Assembly: GCA_965247735.1 (NCBI GenBank)
Contig: CBDFHN010000002.1
Span: 62,001-126,000 of the forward strand
Source: JAOXRU01 sp965247735
GTDB lineage: Bacteria > Bacteroidota > Bacteroidia > Flavobacteriales > Flavobacteriaceae
Reading direction: 5' to 3'
Length of the DNA: 64,000 bases
Part shown: positions 8,895 to 17,243 of the stretch, piece after piece
How positions within the stretch are numbered: position 1 is the first letter of the stretch
How the letters are laid out: each line of letters starts with the position of its first letter
Made by a program: the position numbers and the translations under genes
The notes under the pieces: model-generated
What the model was told of the DNA's origin: nothing
Seen by the model: only the letters and a program-made list of their open reading frames with translations
The model's database searches: none

Positions 8895-9734
8895 ATGGTG
8901 TACAGTACTGTTATTTCTGAATTGGATAAAAAGCTTGAGGCTTTAGATAGGGAACATAATGATTCTTTATATAAGTCTGAAGCTGGAATTACCTATACAG
9001 AATCTAGTATTAAGAAATTGCAAAAAATGGTAATAGCCCAAGGATTTAAAAGTCTAAAGGCAGAGATATTCTTTTTTAAGAACATTAAACCACAAGTGTT
9101 TAGTAAACTGATTTATTATGTGAAACGAATTAATATAGAAAGTAAAAGGCCAAGGAGTAGTACTAAATCTCAAATAAAATACCTTAACAATCATATTGAC
9201 AAACTCCAAATCTATTTTAATGATAATTTGGAATTTTACTACTATTACCGTCGGGGAGCTACTTTTTTGGATGAACAATATTTTGTTAGAGGAAAAGCGG
9301 ATTTAAGATTACATCCTGATTCTTTTCACTTTTTTACTGATGAACAGTTTTCTACAAGTCAAGATAGTACTGTTGCAACAATAATGGCCTATGATATGCT
9401 TATTGTTTATCTGCAACAAGAGATAGAAAAAATTGAACAAAATACTGATACTGTGTCACAAAAATCAATGTACAAACAATCAAAATTATTTTGGACGGGA
9501 AGTAAAACCGACCTTATTGAACTTATCTATGCACTTCATAGTAGTGGGGCTGTTAATAGTGGTACTGTAGATATTAAAGAATTGGCTTCTATTTGTGAGC
9601 AGGTCTTTAATATCGATTTAGGCAATTACTATCATACTTTTATAGAAATTAGGTCTCGGAAAAGTAACAACTCCAAATTCCTAGACAAGCTAAAAGAATC
9701 CTTATTAAAACGTATTGAAGAACTAGATGAATAG
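8895..9734 (+). CDS. rteC: RteC-domain protein, conjugative-element regulator
   Basis: A 279-aa cytoplasmic protein. The middle contains EIFFFKNIKPQVFSKLIYYV, YYYRRGATFLDEQYFVRG and a C-terminal SKTDLIELIYALHSSGAVN winged-helix-like segment, all typical of RteC proteins. In CTnDOT, RteC activates excision genes under control of the RteA/RteB two-component system; no rteA or rteB is present in this window, so its input signal is unknown. It marks the left part of the conjugative element. The start is the ATG at 8895. Confidence 0.85.
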   Translation: MVYSTVISELDKKLEALDREHNDSLYKSEAGITYTESSIKKLQKMVIAQGFKSLKAEIFFFKNIKPQVFSKLIYYVKRINIESKRPRSSTKSQIKYLNNHIDKLQIYFNDNLEFYYYYRRGATFLDEQYFVRGKADLRLHPDSFHFFTDEQFSTSQDSTVATIMAYDMLIVYLQQEIEKIEQNTDTVSQKSMYKQSKLFWTGSKTDLIELIYALHSSGAVNSGTVDIKELASICEQVFNIDLGNYYHTFIEIRSRKSNNSKFLDKLKESLLKRIEELDE

Positions 9735-10000
9735 TTCCATAGCTAAACCCAACTTGGGAAAAACGTTTTAAGAAACTAGTTCATAAATTTTACTGTGTTT
9801 TGGGATTTTATTAGCTGGAGCTATTCAACAAATACCATCAATTCCCATCATTTTTTAGGAGGATAAAAAACACCCACCTTGGGAACAACTATAGACGTTT
9901 TATAAACAAAACGCTACAATTTTGTACAACAGAAGTTAAATCAATTCAAGACCGTTGTTAATCTATGTGCTAACGGTTTTGATTAAAAAACAGTTACAAA
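9735..10000 (+). promoter_or_regulatory. Intergenic region with inverted repeats upstream of the HTH gene
   Basis: The 266-base gap holds a short inverted repeat with arms TACAA and TTGTA around 9914-9925, and another, ACCGTT...AACGGT, at about 9951-9977. Two copies of a CTTGGGAA motif, each followed by ACGTTTTA, lie near 9751 and 9879. These could be operators or protein-binding sites for element excision or transfer; nothing else was recognised. Confidence 0.25.
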
Positions 10001-10279
10001 ATGGGAACAACTATTATCACTACACAAGACCTTAATGAGTTTAAAATTGAATTGCTAGAAGACATTAAAGATTTGTTGAATAAGCAATCAGATATTGCTC
10101 AAAAAAAATGGATTAAATCTAACGAAGTAAAAAAATTATTGGGGATTTCTCCTGGTACACTTCAGAACCTTAGGATTAATGGCACATTACCGTATACCCG
10201 AATCGGTGGTGTTTTGTATTACAACTATCAGGAAATTATGGAAGTTCTAGAAGAGAATAGAATTCATAATAAATTTTAA
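10001..10279 (+). CDS. Helix-turn-helix (HTH_17/excisionase-like) DNA-binding protein
   Basis: A 92-aa protein. Residues 36-90 form a MerR/excisionase-like winged helix: KWIKSNEVKKLLGISPGTLQ, then LRINGTLPYTRIGGVLYYN and EIMEVLEENR. Small proteins of this kind are regularly the first gene of the replication/mobilisation block in Bacteroidetes conjugative elements, acting in excision or as repressors. It is followed after 5 bases by the replication-like gene, so the two are cotranscribed. Confidence 0.8.
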   Translation: MGTTIITTQDLNEFKIELLEDIKDLLNKQSDIAQKKWIKSNEVKKLLGISPGTLQNLRINGTLPYTRIGGVLYYNYQEIMEVLEENRIHNKF

Positions 10280-10284
10280 GAGAA

Positions 10285-10815
10285 ATGGGGCAGGTTAATT
10301 ATATCAAACACCTCAATGGGGTGTTTTTACAATTCTCAAAGGATAGGAGGTTGAATCCTACGCATATAAGTTTGTATATGGCATTGTTTCAAATTTGGAA
10401 TAACAATCGTTTTGTAAAAGAGTTTTATTTGAATAGGGAAGAAGTCATGTCTTTCTCCAAAATAGGATCAAAATCTACCTATCACCGGTGTATCAAAGAA
10501 CTAAGCCATTGGAAATATGTTAACTATATACCATCGCATAATCCTTTTAAAGGCAGTACTGTGAAGTTGTTCAATTTCGAGACAAGTACCGAACAAGTGT
10601 TGTACCCTAGCAGTGCTAAAAATGAAACAACTAATGGACAAGCAGTGGTACCTATATATAAACATATACAAAGAATAGAAAACAAAATAAAACAAGAGCA
10701 TATTAAAAAATTAGATGATAAAAATCTTAAAAAACAATACAAAGAGGCGGGTAGTGGCTTATATCGGGACAACTTAAGGACTACTGTAGATAAAAACTAT
10801 AATGAGCCTCTATGA
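10285..10815 (+). CDS. Replication-initiation/helix-turn-helix-like protein of the mobile element
   Basis: A 176-aa protein. The N-terminal 95 residues (RRLNPTHISLYMALFQIWNN, REEVMSFSKIGSKSTYHRCI, LSHWKYVNYIPSHNP) look like a winged-helix domain of the sort found in plasmid and phage replication proteins. The C-terminal part is lysine-rich and low in complexity. It overlaps the ATPase gene by ATGA, and the pair resembles a replication initiator plus helicase-loader unit. The functional call is inferred from fold-like pattern and neighbours. Confidence 0.55.
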   Translation: MGQVNYIKHLNGVFLQFSKDRRLNPTHISLYMALFQIWNNNRFVKEFYLNREEVMSFSKIGSKSTYHRCIKELSHWKYVNYIPSHNPFKGSTVKLFNFETSTEQVLYPSSAKNETTNGQAVVPIYKHIQRIENKIKQEHIKKLDDKNLKKQYKEAGSGLYRDNLRTTVDKNYNEPL

Positions 10816-11474
10816 TTATTAAAACGCCACATATTATTCTGGAAGGTGATAAGGCTTTTAGGCTTGGACATCTTCAGGGCAGAGAAATCATTTATGACTT
10901 TGATAAAATAGTGTTGTATTTGGATGCCAAAGGGAAATTATTATTTGGCGAGAAGTTTAAAATTCACAAAAAAGACCGCGAGGTTATTTTTATACTTAGC
11001 AATTACTTTATTAAAAACAAATCGGTTTGTAAAAAGTATAATATTGATTTAGAAAAAGGCATTTTATTGACCGGGCCAGTGGGATGTGGAAAAACAAGTT
11101 TAATTAAGTTGTTGCGACATATTGTTCCGCATTTTAAAGCTTATGAGGTTATTCCTTCTCGGAATATTACTTTTGCTTTTAATCATATTGGCTATAAAAT
11201 TATCCAAGATTATGGGAACAATCAGTTTTTTTGCTTTGATGATTTAGGAGTAGAGCCCATTGGACGGTATTTTGGAAAAGATTGTAATGTCATGGGTGAA
11301 ATACTATTATCTCGACACGATTTGTTTTTAAAACACCATATCAAGACGCATGCTACTTCAAATTTAAATGCCCAAGAACTAGAAGCACTTTATGGGAATC
11401 GGGTGCGTTCTCGAATGCGAGAGCTGTTTAATTTGGTTGCTTTTAATGCTGATAGTTTAGATAAACGGAAATAA
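10812..11474 (+). CDS. DnaC/IstB-like P-loop ATPase
   Basis: A 220-aa AAA+ type ATPase. Walker A is GPVGCGKTS with Lys94; Walker B is FFCFDDLGVEP (about residues 138-148). The C-terminal region has an arginine-rich RVRSRMRELFNLVAF segment consistent with an arginine finger/sensor region. DnaC/IstB-like ATPases load helicases or assist transposition; in Bacteroidetes conjugative elements this gene sits beside the replication-like protein. It is translationally coupled to the gene before it. In related elements mobilisation genes often follow; here a restriction operon follows instead. Confidence 0.75.
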   Translation: MIIKTPHIILEGDKAFRLGHLQGREIIYDFDKIVLYLDAKGKLLFGEKFKIHKKDREVIFILSNYFIKNKSVCKKYNIDLEKGILLTGPVGCGKTSLIKLLRHIVPHFKAYEVIPSRNITFAFNHIGYKIIQDYGNNQFFCFDDLGVEPIGRYFGKDCNVMGEILLSRHDLFLKHHIKTHATSNLNAQELEALYGNRVRSRMRELFNLVAFNADSLDKRK

Positions 11475-11714
11475 ATATTATTATGCAAATGGTTATTGAG
11501 CTTAAAGTAGAATTGAAAAGTTTTAGTGGGAAGTTTGCAGAGTGAGTGGAATTTTGCAGTTTTTCTGTGGATGATACAAATATACTATTCTAGGAAAAAA
11601 ATAAATTCAGCTATTTTAATAGCGGTAGTGGTTAGTTATAAACAAAAAGAATATTTCTTATTTAAGAAATATAAACCTTACTTTGCTTCTTTAATAACTA
11701 TTGTCATTTAATGT
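11475..11714 (+). other. Gene-free junction between ATPase gene and restriction operon
   Basis: No convincing gene. A 20-codon frame begins at 11483 (MQMVIELKVELKSF) and stops at 11545; it may be the start of a lost gene. Just there, two near-identical 15-16 base units occur back to back (AGTGGGAAGTTTGCAG, then AGTGGAATTTTGCAG). The junction sits where mobilisation genes and an oriT would be expected, so it may be the scar of a replacement. Confidence 0.3.
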
Positions 11715-14705
11715 ATGACCAAAGAACAACAAATAGAAAACGAATTAATCGAAAGATTAAAAGACTTAAAATACACCTATCGTAAAGATATAAGAACAAA
11801 AGACGCTTTAGAGTTAAATTTCAGACAGAAGTTTGAAGCATTGAATAGAGTAAAATTAACCGATACTGAATTTGATAAACTACTTACGGATGTAGTAAAT
11901 CCAGATGTTTTTAAAACATCTAACAGGTTAAGGAAAAAAACCACCTTTATTAGAGAAGACGATACGCCATTACATTACACTTTAGTAAATATTAAAGATT
12001 GGTGTAAAAATGATTTTGAAGTCATTAATCAGCTTCGTATGAATACCGAAAATAGCAATCATAGATATGATGTTATTTTATTGATAAACGGTTTACCTCT
12101 TGTACAGATTGAGTTAAAAACGTTAGAGATTAGTCCTAATCGTGCAATGCAACAAATAGTGGACTATAAAAATGATGCAGGAAACGGATATACTAATTCG
12201 TTAATGTGCTTTATGCAATTATTTATAGTTAGTAATCAATCAAGAACGTTTTACTTTTCTAATAACAACAATAAGCATTTTGCTTTTAATGCAGACGAGC
12301 AGTTTTTACCTGTTTACACCTTAGCCAAAGAAGACAATTCTAAAATTGAAAACTTATATGATTTTGCTGATAAATTTTTATCTAAATGTACTTTAGGTGA
12401 AATGATTAGTCGCTATATGGTGTTGGTAGAAACGGAGCAAAAGATATTGGTAATGCGTCCCTATCAAATTTATGCAGTAAAGGCTATTGTAGATTGCATA
12501 GAACAAGACAGAGGTAACGGATATATTTGGCACACTACAGGAAGTGGTAAAACACTAACTTCTTTCAAGGCTTCTACTCTGTTAAAAGACAATGATGATA
12601 TAGAAAAATGTTTATTTGTTGTAGATAGAAAAGATTTAGATAGACAAACAAGAGAAGAGTTTAATAAATTTCAAGAGGGCAGTGTAGAAGAAAATACGAA
12701 TACCGAAACATTGGTTAGAAGAATGCTATCTACCGATTATGCAGATAAGGTAATTGTAACCACTATTCAGAAGTTAGGATTAGCACTTAATCAAAACAGT
12801 AAACGAAACAAAAAACAAAAAAAAGACAAGAAAGAATCCTATTACGATAGGTTAGAATCTTTAAAAGATAAACGTGTCGTTTTCATTTTTGATGAGTGTC
12901 ACCGTTCTCAATTTGGAGATAATCATGAAGCAATAGTAGAATTTTTTCCAAAAGCACAACTATTTGGTTTTACAGGTACACCTATTTTTGAAGAAAATGC
13001 AACGTATAGAACAATCGAAGGCGAAACCGCATCTTTAAAAACAACAGAAGATGTATTTCAACAAGAATTACATTCTTATACCATTACAAATGCTATAGAA
13101 GATAAGAATGTATTGCGTTTTCATATCGACTATTTTGAACCAAAAGATAAGGCAACGGTAGGTGATGATTTACACAAGTTGGCAGTTGTAAAATCTATAC
13201 TAGTTAAACACGATAAATCAACCCATTGCAAACGCTTCAATGCATTGTTGGCAACGGCTTCCATTAATGATGCTATTAAGTATTACGATACTTTTAAAAA
13301 GGTAGAAGCAGAAAAAGTAAAGGAAAATGAAGATTATAATCCTTTACAAATAGCTTGTGTGTTTTCTCCACCTGCTGAGGGTAATAAAGATATTCAGCAA
13401 ATACAAGAGGATTTACCACAAGAAAAAGCAGATAATACGGTAGAGCCTAACAAAAAGAAAGAGGCACTAAATACAATTATTGATGACTACAATAAACAAT
13501 ACGATACAAACCATAGAATAAACGATTTCGATTTATACTACCAAGATGTACAGCAACGAATAAAAGACCAAAAATATACAAATGCCGACTATCCTCACAA
13601 AAACAAAATTGATGTGATGATAGTGGTAGATATGTTATTAACTGGTTTTGATTCTAAATATCTAAATACTTTGTATGTAGATAAAAATTTGAAATATCAC
13701 GGTTTAATACAAGCCTATTCACGTACTAATCGTGTAATAAACGATACCAAACCTTATGGTAACATTTTGGTGTTTAGAAACCAAGAAGAAGACGTAAATA
13801 AAGCAATGATTCGTTTTTCTGGTGCTAAAATAGAGAAAGCAAAAGAAATTTGGTTGGTAGATGCAGCACCTAAAGTAATTGCTAAATATAAAGAGGCTGT
13901 AGAGCAACTAACCGAATTTATGGAAGCGAAAGGACTAGACTGTTCGCCTTCTGAGGTTTGTAATTTAAAAGGTGATGAAGCTCGTGCAGGTTTTATAAAT
14001 GCGTTTAAAGAAATACAACGCTACAAAACACAGCTAGACCAATATACCGATTTAGAAGAAACACAAGCCGAAACCATTGAAGCGGTATTATCAGAGGATG
14101 ACTTACGCTCCTTTAAATCTGTGTACTTAGATACTGCCAAACGTTTACAGGCAGAACAGAATAAAAAAGGAGACCAAGCACCAGAAGATGTACAACAATT
14201 AGATTTTGAGTTTGTATTATTCTCTTCTGCGGTTATAGATTACGATTATATTATTGGCTTAATTGCTACCTATACACAAAACAAACCATCTAAGCATAAA
14301 ATGACACGTGAGGAGCTGATAAATCTATTGGGTTCTAGTGCCAATTTAATGGACGAGCGTGATACTATTATTGCCTACATAAATACTTTAGAAGTAGGAA
14401 ACGCTTTAGATGAAAAAGAAATACGTTCAGGTTATCAAAAATTTAAAAACAATAAATCTGCAAAAGAAATACAAACTATTGCAGAAAATCATAATATTTC
14501 AGATGAAAGTTTAAATGCTTTTATTGACGAAATAATGAATAGAATGATTTTTGATGGCGAAAAATTAACCGATTTATTAGAACCTTTAGAATTAGGTTGG
14601 AAAGACCGTAGCATAAAAGAAAAAAACTTAATGGAAGATTTAGTGCCATTATTAAATAAACTTGCCCAAGGGCGTGAAATAGCAGGATTAAACGCTTATG
14701 AATAA
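11715..14705 (+). CDS. hsdR: Type I restriction endonuclease, HsdR subunit
   Basis: The 996-aa motor and nuclease subunit of a type I restriction-modification complex. The N-terminal nuclease domain shows RYDVILLINGLPLVQIELKT, the D...ExK pattern of PD-(D/E)xK nucleases. Helicase motifs follow: Walker A HTTGSGKT with Lys279, the DEAD-like box DECHR at 393-397, and GFTGTP. The late IQAYSRTNRV is helicase motif VI. Length is normal. Its stop overlaps hsdS by 8 bases. It cuts DNA lacking the methylation made by HsdM/HsdS after ATP-driven translocation. An ATG four codons earlier is out of frame; the ATG at 11715 fits the family. Confidence 0.95.
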   Translation: MTKEQQIENELIERLKDLKYTYRKDIRTKDALELNFRQKFEALNRVKLTDTEFDKLLTDVVNPDVFKTSNRLRKKTTFIREDDTPLHYTLVNIKDWCKNDFEVINQLRMNTENSNHRYDVILLINGLPLVQIELKTLEISPNRAMQQIVDYKNDAGNGYTNSLMCFMQLFIVSNQSRTFYFSNNNNKHFAFNADEQFLPVYTLAKEDNSKIENLYDFADKFLSKCTLGEMISRYMVLVETEQKILVMRPYQIYAVKAIVDCIEQDRGNGYIWHTTGSGKTLTSFKASTLLKDNDDIEKCLFVVDRKDLDRQTREEFNKFQEGSVEENTNTETLVRRMLSTDYADKVIVTTIQKLGLALNQNSKRNKKQKKDKKESYYDRLESLKDKRVVFIFDECHRSQFGDNHEAIVEFFPKAQLFGFTGTPIFEENATYRTIEGETASLKTTEDVFQQELHSYTITNAIEDKNVLRFHIDYFEPKDKATVGDDLHKLAVVKSILVKHDKSTHCKRFNALLATASINDAIKYYDTFKKVEAEKVKENEDYNPLQIACVFSPPAEGNKDIQQIQEDLPQEKADNTVEPNKKKEALNTIIDDYNKQYDTNHRINDFDLYYQDVQQRIKDQKYTNADYPHKNKIDVMIVVDMLLTGFDSKYLNTLYVDKNLKYHGLIQAYSRTNRVINDTKPYGNILVFRNQEEDVNKAMIRFSGAKIEKAKEIWLVDAAPKVIAKYKEAVEQLTEFMEAKGLDCSPSEVCNLKGDEARAGFINAFKEIQRYKTQLDQYTDLEETQAETIEAVLSEDDLRSFKSVYLDTAKRLQAEQNKKGDQAPEDVQQLDFEFVLFSSAVIDYDYIIGLIATYTQNKPSKHKMTREELINLLGSSANLMDERDTIIAYINTLEVGNALDEKEIRSGYQKFKNNKSAKEIQTIAENHNISDESLNAFIDEIMNRMIFDGEKLTDLLEPLELGWKDRSIKEKNLMEDLVPLLNKLAQGREIAGLNAYE

Positions 14706-15975
14706 AGATATGAAAATCCCAAAGTTACGTTTTCCTGAGTTTGAAAAAGGAATTACAAATAGCGTTTATAAAAAGTATTTGTTTACAGATATTTTTACTT
14801 TTTCAACAGGTAAAAACATAAAACAACAAGAAGCACATCCTGATTTTAAAATTCCCTGTGTTAGGTACGGTGAGTTATACCATATGTACAATGAAGTTAT
14901 CGATAAAATAATAAACAGAACTAATCTAGATAAGTCAGAATTACGTTTTAGTAAAGGAAATGAAATTCTACTTCCTTCAGCTGGTGAAGACCCTTTAGAT
15001 ATAGGTTCTGCTTCAGCATTAACTCTCAAAAACATTGCAATTGGAAGAACAATTAATATTTTGAGACCCTTAATAAAAGACGTATATTCTCCAATTTATG
15101 TCTCGTATTATATCAACGGAAAGTTGAGAAGAAAAATATCGACTTTAGCTAAAGGTTCGACCATCAGTAATGTATATAATACTGATTTGAAAAAATTAGA
15201 AATACTCCTTCCATCTTTGTTGGAACAACAAAAAGTAGCTAATTGTCTTGCTTCTTTAGATAAAAACAACAAATTAGAATCCGAAAAATTAGACTCATTA
15301 ATTGACCACAAGAAGGGCTTAGTGCAACAATTATTTCCAACAGAAAGAGAAACCAAACCACAATACCGCTTTAAAGAGTTTGAAAATGATGAGAATTGGA
15401 AAAGTATTTCTTTGGGAGATTTAATAAGTAAAAATTCACTAAAGAATAAGGAATTAAAATATACTCTGGTGCAGAGTGTAAGTAATAAATATGGTTTTGT
15501 GAACCAAAATGAATATTTTGAAAATAGACGAATTGCAAGTAAAAACACTTCAAACTATTATATAATTAAAAAGGGTTGTTTTGCTTACAATCCTTCAAGA
15601 ATTAACATAGGCTCTTTGGCATATAAATTTGATGATGAAATTTCCATTATTAGTCCTTTGTACATAAGTTTTAAAGCAAAAAAAGGATTTCTTGTAGATG
15701 ATTTTTTATTAAATTGGTTTTCAACAGAGGAATTTATTCTTCAAATGAAAGATTCAATCAAAGGAGGCGTTAGAGACACTTTGAGTTATAATAGTTTGAT
15801 TGAAATCAAGATTTCAGTTCCTTTTTCTATTCAAGAACAGCAGAAAATAGCCAGCTGTTTATCTTCTGCCGATAATTTAATACAAGAACAAACCTATAAA
15901 ATAGAAGCTTTAAAAGAACACAAAAAAGGATTAATACAAAAGCTATTTCCTAACATAAATGAGTTAGCTGTATGA
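14698..15975 (+). CDS. hsdS: Type I restriction-modification specificity subunit HsdS
   Basis: A 425-aa DNA-recognition subunit with two target-recognition domains. Each is followed by the conserved helical spacer: SLLEQQKVANCLASLDKN ... HKKGLVQQLFP around residues 170-220, and SIQEQQKIASCLSSADNL ... HKKGLIQKLFP at the C-terminus. This duplicated layout is diagnostic for HsdS. The recognition sequence cannot be predicted by eye. The gene overlaps hsdR by 8 bases and the next gene by ATGA, so all are coupled in one operon. Confidence 0.95.
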   Translation: MNKDMKIPKLRFPEFEKGITNSVYKKYLFTDIFTFSTGKNIKQQEAHPDFKIPCVRYGELYHMYNEVIDKIINRTNLDKSELRFSKGNEILLPSAGEDPLDIGSASALTLKNIAIGRTINILRPLIKDVYSPIYVSYYINGKLRRKISTLAKGSTISNVYNTDLKKLEILLPSLLEQQKVANCLASLDKNNKLESEKLDSLIDHKKGLVQQLFPTERETKPQYRFKEFENDENWKSISLGDLISKNSLKNKELKYTLVQSVSNKYGFVNQNEYFENRRIASKNTSNYYIIKKGCFAYNPSRINIGSLAYKFDDEISIISPLYISFKAKKGFLVDDFLLNWFSTEEFILQMKDSIKGGVRDTLSYNSLIEIKISVPFSIQEQQKIASCLSSADNLIQEQTYKIEALKEHKKGLIQKLFPNINELAV

Positions 15976-17234
15976 GTTCTAAAAGAAAATTAATTAAATA
16001 TAAAACCTTAAGTGGATTGGTTACTCGTTTTCGAGATGACTTAAAAAACAATGATTTCATTTTGCTTTATGCATATAATGGTACAGGCAAAACAAGAACC
16101 TCTATGGCCTTTAAAGAAAAAGGTAAAAAGAAAATTAAAATCATTTTAAAAGACAATGATGGAAAGGTATTAGTTGATAAAAAGAGTAAACCTAAAACAG
16201 AAACTATAATAGTAGGTGATACACTATATTTTAATGCATTTACAGAAGATTTATTTATCTGGGATAATGATTTTCAAAACGATACTGACCCTAAGCGTGT
16301 TTTAGAAATGAATTCCGATTCTAAGTTTTTTAGAGGTTTTAAAGACTTGGCCTTAGATGAAAAGATATTCGCCTATTTAGAACGATATACTAGCCTAGAT
16401 TTTGACATTGATTACGATAAGTGGAAAATTATTTTCAAAAAACAAATCAAAAACCCAAGGTACAATGCTAAAAACCCAAAAAACAAAGAACCTGAGTATA
16501 CCATAAAAGATAATATTAAAATATCAAGAGGCGAAGAAAACATCTTCATTTGGTGTGTTTTTCTAGCTATTTTCGAATTAGTAATTGATGAATCAGAGTC
16601 TTATGATTGGGTAAAATATATTTATATAGATGACCCTATTTCATCTCTAGATGATAATAATGCAATTGCCATAGGTAGTGATTTAGCTAAATTATTAAAA
16701 AATGCAGTTACTAAAGAAATAGAAGATAGTGGTGAGAAAAGAATTGTAGAAAAAGATGAAGATGAGAAAGTGAGAATTGTAGTCTCTTCACATCATAGTT
16801 TGTTTTTTAATGTAATGTGCAACGAATTAAAAAGGTTCAATCATAATCGTTATTTTTTGCATAAAAATGGAACTGAAAGCCATACATTACAAAAAACAGA
16901 TGATACGCCATTCTTTCATCACGTAGCTATGTTAAGTGAATTAAAACAAGCTACAATAACGGGGAATATAAACACGTATCACTTTAATTCATTACGTAGT
17001 ATTCTAGAAAAAACAGCTACCTTTTTTGGGTTAGATGATTTTGGAAAATGTATTTACGGTATTGATAAAGATGATGTTTTATATGAACGTGCTTTAAATT
17101 TACTAAGTCACGGTAAGTACTCTATATATGAACCTGTAGAGATGAGTGATGACAATAAAGAATTATTTACACAAATACTAGATGCTTTTCTGGGTAAATA
17201 CAAGTTTGATTTACCAGAATTGCTAAAAAAATAA
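15972..17234 (+). CDS. PrrC-like ABC-ATPase protein, candidate anticodon nuclease
   Basis: A 420-aa protein embedded between hsdS and hsdM. Seen: Walker A YNGTGKTR (Lys40); an ABC-signature-like KISRGEENIF (residues 183-192); Walker B and D-loop YIYIDDPISSLDD (216-228); and an H-loop SSHHS (272-276). This is the AAA_13/PrrC layout with no long coiled coil. In the C-terminal third, R342-x3-E346 and H380 reproduce the order and spacing of the catalytic Arg, Glu and His of E. coli PrrC (R320, E324, H356; 396 aa). PrrC is held inactive by a type Ic restriction complex and cleaves tRNA-Lys when a phage disables that complex. The role here is inferred from motifs and location; a generic AAA_13 protein remains possible. 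Confidence 0.7.
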   Translation: MSSKRKLIKYKTLSGLVTRFRDDLKNNDFILLYAYNGTGKTRTSMAFKEKGKKKIKIILKDNDGKVLVDKKSKPKTETIIVGDTLYFNAFTEDLFIWDNDFQNDTDPKRVLEMNSDSKFFRGFKDLALDEKIFAYLERYTSLDFDIDYDKWKIIFKKQIKNPRYNAKNPKNKEPEYTIKDNIKISRGEENIFIWCVFLAIFELVIDESESYDWVKYIYIDDPISSLDDNNAIAIGSDLAKLLKNAVTKEIEDSGEKRIVEKDEDEKVRIVVSSHHSLFFNVMCNELKRFNHNRYFLHKNGTESHTLQKTDDTPFFHHVAMLSELKQATITGNINTYHFNSLRSILEKTATFFGLDDFGKCIYGIDKDDVLYERALNLLSHGKYSIYEPVEMSDDNKELFTQILDAFLGKYKFDLPELLKK

Positions 17235-17243
17235 AGTCAAATT

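Noticed and set aside
11526..11711. 61-codon open frame upstream of hsdR
   Set aside because: Low-complexity, AT-rich translation without family resemblance; it lies in the gap and is closed by hsdR. Not reported as a gene.
15972..17234. RloC-type (zinc-hook) anticodon nuclease
   Set aside because: RloC has a long coiled coil with a Cys-x-x-Cys hook and is much larger. This protein has neither, so PrrC is the better model.
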